The notes under the pieces are model-generated. The model had not been told where the DNA came from. It ran no database searches and worked only from the letters and a program-made list of their open reading frames with translations. DNA of 6,375 bases from Chloroflexota bacterium (lineage in GTDB: Bacteria > Chloroflexota > Dehalococcoidia > DSTF01 > JACRBR01): contig JANXYW010000034.1 in assembly GCA_025355835.1 (NCBI GenBank), positions 1-6,375 on the forward strand, written 5' to 3'. The translations under genes were made by a program, and so were the position numbers. Of this stretch, positions 1 through 5,116 are shown piece after piece; within the stretch, counting starts at the first letter, position 1; every line of letters starts with the position of its first letter.

Positions 1-30
1 ATGCGGGCGAGCACCTCGATACCCTGAGCC

Positions 31-1122
31 ATGGACCTTGGCATTATTGGCTTTCAGCGATCTGGCAAAACGACGATCTTTAACGCCGTGACGAAGGGAA
101 ACGCGCAGACGGGCGCGTACGGCGCGGGCGTGCAGCCGAACATCGGCGTGGTGAAGGTGCCCGATGCGCGGTTGGACGCGTTGGCGAAGCTATTCGAGCC
201 GAAGAAGTTCACGCTGGCGGATATCCGCTACATCGACTTCCCGGGCGAGGCGTTCTCCGACGGGCAGGGGCCGGGCGCGCAGTTCCTGGCGCAGCTGGCC
301 CGCTGCGACGCGCTGATCCACGTCGTGCGCGCGTTCGAGGACGAGACGGTGCCGCATCCGCAGGTGACGATCGACGCGGCGCGCGACATCGCGGCGATGG
401 AGCTGGAGCTGACGTTCGCGGATGCGGCGTTCATCGAGAAGCGGCTGGAGCGCATCGAATCCTCGATGCGGTCCGTGAAGATGGCGGAGCGCGACGTGGC
501 CGAGCGCGAGAAGACGCTGCTACAGCGGCTGAAGACGGGGCTCGAGTCGGACAAGCCGCTGCGCGCGCAGGAGATCAGCGACGAAGAGGCGAAGATGCTG
601 GTCAACTACCAATTCCTCACCGACAAGCCGCTGCTCATCGTGCTGAATATCGCCGACGACGACGCGGCCCGCGCCAGCGAGATCGAGGCAGAGTTCGGCG
701 CGAAGTTCTCCGCGACGAAGACCGACATCGCGGCGATCGCCGGGAAGATCGAGCAAGAGCTGGCGCAGATGTCGGACGAGGATGCGGCGGAGTTCCGCAA
801 CGATCTCGGCATCAAGGAGCCGGGCCTCGACCGGATGATCCGCATGTCGTACGCGCTGACGGGCTTGATCTCGTTCTTCACCGTCGGCCCCGACGAGTGC
901 CGGGCGTGGAACGTCGCGAGCGGCGAGATGGCGCCTGGCGCCGCAGGCAAGATTCACACCGACCTCGAACGCGGTTTCATTCGCGCGGAAGTCGTCGGGT
1001 GCGATGACCTGATCGCCGCGAACGGCTATCCCGAGGCGAAGAAGCGCGGGCAGGTGCGGCAAGAGGGCAAGACGTACGTCGTGCAGGACGGGGACTGCCT
1101 GAATATTCTGTTTAATGTCTGA
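31..1122 (+). CDS. ychF: YchF/Obg-type P-loop ATPase (divergent), DUF933/TGS C-terminus
   Basis: Probable cytosolic ribosome-associated nucleotide hydrolase of the YchF/OLA1 family, 363 residues, the family's usual length. Seen: a P-loop at residues 7-15 (GFQRSGKTT), a G3-like DFPG at 69-72, the family block IHVVRAFED with His109 at the place of the YchF catalytic His, a charged helical/coiled-coil segment around 125-195, a G4-like NIAD at 206-209, and a C-terminal TGS/DUF933 domain from about 278 (FFTVGPDE through KRGQVRQEGKTYVVQDGD). Oddities: the near-invariant PNVGKS of typical YchF is replaced by QRSGKT, and the NxxE G4 motif ends in Asp, so nucleotide preference (ATP in characterised YchF proteins) is not certain. 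The ATG at 31 puts the P-loop at the normal distance from the N-terminus; no clear ribosome binding site lies in the 30 bases before it. Those 30 bases cannot be assigned to a gene. Confidence 0.93.
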   Translation: MDLGIIGFQRSGKTTIFNAVTKGNAQTGAYGAGVQPNIGVVKVPDARLDALAKLFEPKKFTLADIRYIDFPGEAFSDGQGPGAQFLAQLARCDALIHVVRAFEDETVPHPQVTIDAARDIAAMELELTFADAAFIEKRLERIESSMRSVKMAERDVAEREKTLLQRLKTGLESDKPLRAQEISDEEAKMLVNYQFLTDKPLLIVLNIADDDAARASEIEAEFGAKFSATKTDIAAIAGKIEQELAQMSDEDAAEFRNDLGIKEPGLDRMIRMSYALTGLISFFTVGPDECRAWNVASGEMAPGAAGKIHTDLERGFIRAEVVGCDDLIAANGYPEAKKRGQVRQEGKTYVVQDGDCLNILFNV

Positions 1123-1125
1123 GTT

Positions 1126-1151
1126 TTCACCACAGAGGCACAGAGACACAG
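1126..1151. repeat. CACAGAG-type low-complexity interspersed repeat
   Basis: Just behind the ychF stop codon lies a 26-base run built from ACCACAGAGG, CACAGAGACACAG units, whose complement reads CTGTGTCTCTGTGCCTCTG. From general knowledge, near-identical strings occur in intergenic spaces of many unrelated bacterial genomes and give spurious small proteins with LCLCASVV-like sequence. Only one copy is in this window, so the identification rests on recognising the motif. It has no obvious hairpin or coding role here. The remaining ~75 bases of the gap show nothing firm. Confidence 0.55.
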
Positions 1152-1226
1152 CGGTTTCTTGTTGCGGCCGGGTGAGGTTGTAGTAGTGTCCATGAATCCC
1201 CGGAGCACGCACGTGGCGGTGTCGCG

Positions 1227-2024
1227 ATGAGCGGCGGTGACCTGAAATCGTTCGACCGCGTGGCCGATGTGTACGACGCGACGCGCGCGATGCCCGCCAA
1301 GGTGTCCACCGCCGTCGCCGACGCGATTGCGGCGCTGGCCCGCGAGGTAAGCGCAGAACCACGGGTGGTCGAAGTAGGCATCGGCACCGGTCGCATCGCC
1401 GTGCCGCTCACCGAGCGCGGCGTGCGCGTCACGGGCATCGACATTTCGACGGCGATGCTAGGTGTGCTGCTCGGCAAGCGGCGCGACATCGACGTGATGC
1501 TGGCGGAGGCGGCGCAACCGCCGTTTCGCCCCGCCACGTTCGACGCGTCAGTGTTCGTACACATACTGCACCTCGTTCCGCACCCGGAGGCGACGGTGCG
1601 CGCGACGCTGGCGCTGGTGCGGCCGGGCGGTGTCGCGATAGCGGGCGGAGATGACCACCCGGGTATCCGCAACACAGCGGACGGCATCATCCAGAGCACG
1701 GTGCGCGAACTTTCGGGCGTGGAGATGGGCGGCTCGCAGCCGCATGCGCGCGGGCAGCAGACGTTCGAACGTGTGGCGGTCGAGATGGGCGCTGCGATCG
1801 AGACCGTACGGGTGGCCGGCTGGAACAGCTCGACGACGGCGCGCCGGATGCTGGAGCGGCTGGAAGCGCGCGACTTCTCGTCAGCGTGGAAGATCCCGGA
1901 AGCGATCATGCCGGAGTTGCTGGCGCGCGTGCGCCCCCGCATCGAGGAGTTGTTCGGCGGCTTCGAGACTGCGGTGAGCTTCGAGCGATCGTTCAGCATG
2001 ACGGTTGCACGCCTGCGCCTCTAA
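1227..2024 (+). CDS. Class I SAM-dependent methyltransferase, substrate unknown
   Basis: Soluble 265-residue Rossmann-fold methyltransferase (Methyltransf_11/25-like). Seen: the N-terminal segment FDRVADVYDATR typical of small-molecule methyltransferases; motif I VVEVGIGTGRIAVPL (47-61) for SAM binding; the acidic residue after strand 2 in GIDIS (Asp72); AEAAQPPF (93-100) for motif II; FDASVFVHILHLVPH (105-119); and LALVRPGGVAIAGGDD (128-143) for motif III. The C-terminal third (about 150-265), which would define the acceptor, has no motif I recognise. The ATG at 1227 is the first usable in-frame start; no strong ribosome binding site precedes it. It lies 104 bases after ychF and ends 11 bases before the promoter of the methionine-salvage operon, so it is probably a separate unit. 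A SAM consumer beside SAM by-product recycling genes is suggestive only. Confidence 0.88.
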   Translation: MSGGDLKSFDRVADVYDATRAMPAKVSTAVADAIAALAREVSAEPRVVEVGIGTGRIAVPLTERGVRVTGIDISTAMLGVLLGKRRDIDVMLAEAAQPPFRPATFDASVFVHILHLVPHPEATVRATLALVRPGGVAIAGGDDHPGIRNTADGIIQSTVRELSGVEMGGSQPHARGQQTFERVAVEMGAAIETVRVAGWNSSTTARRMLERLEARDFSSAWKIPEAIMPELLARVRPRIEELFGGFETAVSFERSFSMTVARLRL

Positions 2025-2035
2025 GCGCTGTCAGC

Positions 2036-2065
2036 TTGACCCGAGCCAGATCCGGCCCCTACAAT
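2036..2065 (+). promoter_or_regulatory. Sigma-70-like promoter of the SAM-recycling operon
   Basis: TTGACC (2036-2041) and TACAAT (2060-2065) form near-consensus -35 and -10 boxes with an 18-base spacer. Transcription would start near 2071-2074, about 14 bases before the SAM-I aptamer, which is the expected arrangement. The -10 box overlaps the ATG at 2064, so that in-frame ATG lies upstream of the transcription start and cannot be the start of mtnA on this transcript. Predicted by eye. Confidence 0.75.
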
Positions 2066-2086
2066 GCCCGTACAACTGAATACGGA

Positions 2087-2182
2087 CTCTTATCCAGAGT
2101 GGTGGAGGGATCGGCCCTACGAAGCCCGGCAACCCGCAATGCGGGTGCCAAATCCGACTCGCGAGAGCGAGAGAGATGAGAG
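2087..2182 (+). promoter_or_regulatory. SAM-I (S-box) riboswitch aptamer
   Basis: Binds S-adenosylmethionine in the nascent leader RNA. Seen: an 8-pair P1 (CTCTTATC 2087-2094 with GATGAGAG 2175-2182, one G-U pair); the conserved kink-turn block AGAGTGGTGGAGGGA (2096-2110); the core GGCCCTACGAAGCCCGGCAA (2113-2132); a P3 hairpin CCCGC/GCGGG (2133-2145); the GGTGCCAAATCC junction (2144-2155); and P4 CTCGC-GAGA-GCGAG (2158-2171) with a GNRA-type loop. Order and conserved bases match the S-box family throughout. It lies between a promoter and an intrinsic terminator, directly before mtnA, so SAM binding should lower expression of the operon. SAM-I leaders are well known before methionine synthesis and salvage genes. 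Confidence 0.97.
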
Positions 2183-2194
2183 AGAACACAGGCT

Positions 2195-2224
2195 TCTCCA
2201 CCATATCGGCGGAGATTTTTCTTT
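2195..2224 (+). terminator. Intrinsic terminator of the SAM-I riboswitch
   Basis: TCTCC-A-CC (2195-2202) pairs with GG-C-GGAGA (2208-2215) around the loop ATATC, giving a 7-pair stem with one A-C mismatch, followed by TTTTTCTTT (2216-2224). The 5' arm CTCCACCA (2196-2203) is the exact complement of TGGTGGAG (2100-2107) in the aptamer, an obvious competing antiterminator pairing. A weaker local alternative is GAGAA (2182-2186) with TTCTC (2194-2198). SAM-bound RNA would keep the aptamer strand busy and let the terminator form. Confidence 0.85.
2211..2214 (+). promoter_or_regulatory. Candidate mtnA ribosome binding site inside the terminator stem
   Basis: GGAG lies 8 bases before an in-frame TTG at 2223 and 17 bases before the ATG at 2232. 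The spacing favours TTG as the real start. The GGAG is part of the terminator's 3' arm, so the hairpin that stops transcription would also hide this site. Confidence 0.45.
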
Positions 2225-2231
2225 GTCCCGA

Positions 2232-3245
2232 ATGCCCGTTCCCCAGGTGCGGCCCATCGAGTGGCGCAGTGGCGTGCTGCGCATCCTCGATCAGACGTTG
2301 CTGCCCGGCGATGAGCGCTACATCGAGACTGCGGATTGGCGCGAGGTCGCGAGCGCGATTCGGCGGCTCGCTGTGCGCGGCGCGCCGCTGATCGGCGTGA
2401 CAGCCGCGTACGCGTTGGCGCTGGCATCACGAAGCAGCGATGACATCGCCGTTGCGGCGGACGAGCTCGCGGCGACGCGGCCGACCGCCGTGAACCTGCG
2501 CTGGGCGCTCGATCGTGTACGCGACGTGTCGGGCGGAGATGCCATCCGCGCCGAAGCGGAGGCAGTGTGCATCCACGACGAACAGATCGCTTCGGACGCG
2601 CGCTGCGGCGAGCTTGGCGCGGCCCTCATCGGGCAGGGAGCGACGATCCTCACGCATTGCAACGCCGGCTCGCTCGCGACGGGCGGCATCGGCAGCGCCC
2701 TGGGCGTCGTGAAGACGGCGCATTGGCAGGGCAAGCGGATCAACGTGCTTGTTGACGAAACGCGGCCGCTGCTACAGGGCTCGCGCTTGACGGCGTGGGA
2801 GCTGGCGCGCGAGGGCATCTCGCACGAGGTGATCGTCGATAGCGCAGCGGCGGGGCTGATCGCGCACGCGCGCGTGCAGGCGATCGTCGTCGGCGCCGAT
2901 CGGATCGCGGCGAACGGCGATACGGCGAACAAGGTCGGCACCTACGGGCTCGCGTTGGCCGCACAGGCGCACGGCGTGCCGCTGTACGTGGTGGCGCCGG
3001 TCAGCACGATCGACACGAATGTCGCGCACGGCAGCGAGATCGAGATCGAAGAGCGCGACGGCGACGAAGTCACGTCGTTCGCGTCGATACGCACTGCGCC
3101 GGACGGAACGATCGCGCGCAATCCAGCGTTTGATGTGACGCCGGCTGCACTGATCACGGCGATCGTCACCGAACGCGGCGTGCTGCGCCGACCCTTCGGC
3201 GCGGCGATCGCATCCGTGACGGAACCGGCGGCGGTGGCGCGATGA
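2232..3245 (+). CDS. mtnA: S-methyl-5-thioribose-1-phosphate isomerase
   Basis: Cytosolic isomerase converting 5-methylthioribose 1-phosphate to methylthioribulose 1-phosphate in methionine salvage. Numbered from the ATG at 2232 it has 337 residues, close to the family norm. Seen: RGAPLIGVTAAY (49-60), RPTAVNLRWALDRV (83-96), THCNAGSLATGGIGSALG (141-158) with catalytic Cys143, VDETRPLLQGSRLTAWEL (174-191), GADRIAANGDTANKVGTY (221-238) with catalytic Asp223, and NPAFDVTP (297-304). The Cys-Asp spacing of 80 equals that of the Bacillus subtilis enzyme (Cys160/Asp240). In-frame ATG 2064 is rejected because it lies in the promoter and would translate the riboswitch. TTG 2223 adds three residues and has the better ribosome binding site; ATG 2232 has none. 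The stop overlaps mtnP by 4 bases (ATGA). Related eIF2B-like ribose-1,5-bisphosphate isomerases are less likely given the mtnP partner. Confidence 0.96.
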   Translation: MPVPQVRPIEWRSGVLRILDQTLLPGDERYIETADWREVASAIRRLAVRGAPLIGVTAAYALALASRSSDDIAVAADELAATRPTAVNLRWALDRVRDVSGGDAIRAEAEAVCIHDEQIASDARCGELGAALIGQGATILTHCNAGSLATGGIGSALGVVKTAHWQGKRINVLVDETRPLLQGSRLTAWELAREGISHEVIVDSAAAGLIAHARVQAIVVGADRIAANGDTANKVGTYGLALAAQAHGVPLYVVAPVSTIDTNVAHGSEIEIEERDGDEVTSFASIRTAPDGTIARNPAFDVTPAALITAIVTERGVLRRPFGAAIASVTEPAAVAR

Positions 3246-4141
3246 CGCTCACAGCAACGTTCGCGGTCATCGGCGGCTCCGGATTCTACGAGATCGAGGG
3301 GCTCACGGACGTCGCGACGGTGGCGATCGATACGCCGTTCGGCGCGACGTCGGACCGCATCGTGCTGGGTACGCTTGACGGCGTACGGCTGGCGTTTCTG
3401 CCACGGCACGGCGTCGGGCATCGCATCCTGCCGGGCGATATTCCGCAGCGGGCGAACATTTGGGCGCTGGCGTCGCTCGGCGTGGAGTACATCGCGGCGG
3501 TGAGCGCAGTAGGCAGCCTGCGCGAGCAGATCGTGCCGCTGCACATGGTCGTGCCGGATCAGATCATCGACCGCACACGCGGCGACCGCGCATCGACGTT
3601 CTTCGGACGCGGCATCGTCGCGCACATCGGCTTCGATCAGCCGTTCTGCCCCGCGCTCAGCACGGCGCTGCAAGGCGCTGCGCGAACATCGGGCGCAAAG
3701 GCGCACCAGGGCGGCACGCTGGTAGTGATTGAGGGGCCGGCGTTCTCGACGCGCGCGGAGTCGGAGCTGTACCGCAGCTGGGGCGCGGACGTCATCGGCA
3801 TGACGACGCTGCCGGAGGCGAAGCTCGCACGCGAAGCCGGCATCTGTTATGCGATGCTGGCCTGCGTGACGGACTACGACACGTGGCGCGACGGTCACGC
3901 GATGGTCTCGGTGGAGATGGTCGTCGCAAACCTCCAGCAGAACGTCGCGACCGCGCGCGGCATCGTCGCCGGACTGGCGGGCGCGCTGCCTGATCGCACA
4001 TGCGCGTGCGCGAGCGCGTTGTCGAAAGCGATCATCACGCCGATGCATCTGGTGCCGGACGAGGCGAAGCGCGATCTGGCGCCGATCCTGGAGCGGGCGC
4101 GCGTCGCGACGGCGGCGAGCCGCGCGGGAGGTGCGTCGTGA
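3242..4141 (+). CDS. mtnP: S-methyl-5'-thioadenosine phosphorylase
   Basis: Phosphorolyses methylthioadenosine to adenine and methylthioribose 1-phosphate, the substrate of the MtnA encoded just upstream. 299 residues, normal for the family. Seen: phosphate-site GGSGFYEIEG (11-20), LPRHGVGHRILPGDIPQRAN (53-72), ALASLGVEYIAAVSAVGSLR (75-94), DQIIDRT (106-112), IEGPAFSTRAESELYRSWG (163-181), IGMTTLPEAKLAREAGICYA (185-204) and TDYDTW (210-215). Asp211 and Asp213 sit where MTA phosphorylases use Asp to recognise 6-aminopurines, against the Asn of purine nucleoside phosphorylases, which supports MTA over inosine or guanosine. A CAC (Cys254-Cys256) motif lies near the C-terminus. The ATG overlaps the mtnA stop (ATGA) and the preceding GGCGGTGG is a weak ribosome binding site, so translation is probably coupled. 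Its stop overlaps the next gene's GTG. Confidence 0.96.
   Translation: MTLTATFAVIGGSGFYEIEGLTDVATVAIDTPFGATSDRIVLGTLDGVRLAFLPRHGVGHRILPGDIPQRANIWALASLGVEYIAAVSAVGSLREQIVPLHMVVPDQIIDRTRGDRASTFFGRGIVAHIGFDQPFCPALSTALQGAARTSGAKAHQGGTLVVIEGPAFSTRAESELYRSWGADVIGMTTLPEAKLAREAGICYAMLACVTDYDTWRDGHAMVSVEMVVANLQQNVATARGIVAGLAGALPDRTCACASALSKAIITPMHLVPDEAKRDLAPILERARVATAASRAGGAS
4126..4132 (+). promoter_or_regulatory. Ribosome binding site fixing the GTG start of the GNAT gene
   Basis: GGGAGGT ends 5 bases before GTG 4138, which itself overlaps the mtnP stop (GTGA). This supports GTG 4138 over the in-frame ATG at 4000, which would lie 142 bases inside mtnP. Confidence 0.75.
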
Positions 4142-5046
4142 CCGTCGCCGAGCAGAACTCCGCCGCCATGCCGGACGCGACGCAATACCTCGTGCGGGCG
4201 CTGCACGATCGCCAGCAGATCCGCGACATCCTAGAGCACCGTCGGCCGTACGCCGCGTACGCGCTGGGGCAGTTGGAGCCGATGCTGTTTCGTCAGACCG
4301 ACTGGTGGCTTTCGAGCAGCGCGAACAACCAGGGCCTGATGCTGCACTCACGCGGCGGCCTTGGCAACGCGACGTTCGCGATGGGCGAGGCCGGTGCGCT
4401 TGACGCGCTACTGAGCCTCCATCCGGGCCCGCGCCAGACGTTCCTGACATGCGAGCCGCACCACCTCGAGACGATGCTTCGCCACTTCGAACTGGAGCAG
4501 CGCCAGACGATGATCCGCATGCACGTGACGGAATCCACGTTCCAGCCGATCGATGGCCCGGCGCGGCGCCTCACCGGTGCGGATGCACGCGCGATCAACC
4601 GGCTGTACCGTAGCGACGGTGTGCCGTCGTTCTACAGCGGTCGCCAGATCGAGGACTCGATCTACTTCGGCGCGGAGCGCGACGGCGAGCTGATCGCGGT
4701 CGCGGGCACGCACGTCATCTCGAGCGCCAGCGCGATCGCCGTCGTCGGAAACGTCTACACGCACGCACGGCATCGCGGGCAGCGATATGCGCAGTGCACG
4801 ACGAGCGCCGTGACGGAGCTGTTGCTGCGTACGTGCCGCGATGTCGTGCTGAGCGTCGACCCGACGAACTCGCCGGCGGTGCGCGCGTATCAGCGGCTCG
4901 GCTATGCGGAGGCGGCACGGCTGATCGAGGGCGCGGCGACGCGGCGTGACGCCACCGGCGGTTCGGCTCTGGTGCGGCGGGCGCTCGCGCGGCTGCGCGG
5001 GCGCGGCAAGGGAGCCGAGATCGTACGCATCCGCGCGCCGCAGTAG
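4138..5046 (+). CDS. GNAT-family N-acetyltransferase, substrate unknown
   Basis: 302 residues from GTG 4138, chosen for its ribosome binding site and 4-base overlap with mtnP. Seen: the C-terminal half (about 142-262) is a GNAT fold with VVGNVYTHARHRGQRYAQ (202-219) as the strand-4/motif-A region and LSVDPTNSPAVRAYQRLGY (238-256) as motif B, resembling FR47-like acetyltransferases. The N-terminal half (20-135) includes RRPYAAYALGQLEP and the aromatic FRQTDWWLSS, and looks like a degenerate or substrate-binding GNAT-like domain. The tail (265-302) is Arg-rich. Oddity: the acetyl-CoA pyrophosphate loop, normally [Q/R]xxGx[G/A], reads RHRGQR, with Arg216 in the Gly/Ala place. No signal peptide or membrane segment is seen. 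Its place between mtnP and ahcY implies co-expression with SAM by-product recycling, but the acceptor cannot be read from the sequence. Confidence 0.85.
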   Translation: MTVAEQNSAAMPDATQYLVRALHDRQQIRDILEHRRPYAAYALGQLEPMLFRQTDWWLSSSANNQGLMLHSRGGLGNATFAMGEAGALDALLSLHPGPRQTFLTCEPHHLETMLRHFELEQRQTMIRMHVTESTFQPIDGPARRLTGADARAINRLYRSDGVPSFYSGRQIEDSIYFGAERDGELIAVAGTHVISSASAIAVVGNVYTHARHRGQRYAQCTTSAVTELLLRTCRDVVLSVDPTNSPAVRAYQRLGYAEAARLIEGAATRRDATGGSALVRRALARLRGRGKGAEIVRIRAPQ

Positions 5047-5048
5047 GC

Positions 5049-5080
5049 GGCGCACGGTTCAAGAATCGAACAACGGCGCC
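5049..5080 (+). other. Bulged hairpin in the GNAT-ahcY spacer
   Basis: GGCGC (5049-5053) pairs with GCGCC (5076-5080), CG (5055-5056) with CG (5074-5075), and GTTC (5057-5060) with GAAC (5068-5071) around the loop AAGAATC. This gives 11 pairs with a one-base bulge (A5054) and a two-base bulge (A5072-A5073). There is no U-tract after it, so it is not a normal terminator. It begins 3 bases after the GNAT stop and ends 19 bases before the ahcY ribosome binding site. It could be an mRNA processing or stability element, or a regulatory structure; function unknown. Confidence 0.5.
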
Positions 5081-5099
5081 AGCGAGCGCGTCAAGAAGC

Positions 5100-5110
5100 G
5101 GAGGAAGGGA
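5100..5110 (+). promoter_or_regulatory. Ribosome binding site fixing the TTG start of ahcY
   Basis: GGAGGAAGGGA lies 6 bases before TTG 5117 (GGAGG ends 12 bases before it). There is no other ATG, GTG or TTG in this frame between the GNAT stop and 5117, so TTG is the best start. Confidence 0.7.
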
Positions 5111-5116
5111 AACACC

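Noticed and set aside
1..30. 3' end of an upstream gene
   Set aside because: One frame ends at TGA 25-27 and another runs on into ychF, but 30 bases give no family signal.
1159..1186. Promoter for the methyltransferase (TTGTTG, TAGTAG)
   Set aside because: Only about half the bases match consensus at each box; too weak to list.
520..1362. Minus-strand open frame crossing the ychF-methyltransferase gap
   Set aside because: Antisense to ychF; the part in the gap translates the CACAGAG repeat into a known kind of spurious LCLC peptide.
4000..4137. N-terminal extension of the GNAT protein from ATG 4000
   Set aside because: It would overlap mtnP by 142 bases; its sequence is the shifted frame of the mtnP C-terminus, and GTG 4138 has a proper ribosome binding site.
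2942..4450. Open frame of 502 codons on the minus strand
   Set aside because: Antisense shadow of mtnA, mtnP and the GNAT gene, with Arg-rich low-complexity sequence.
5047..5116. SAH riboswitch before ahcY
   Set aside because: The conserved SAH aptamer core and pseudoknot are not visible; only a simple bulged hairpin is present and the spacer is short.
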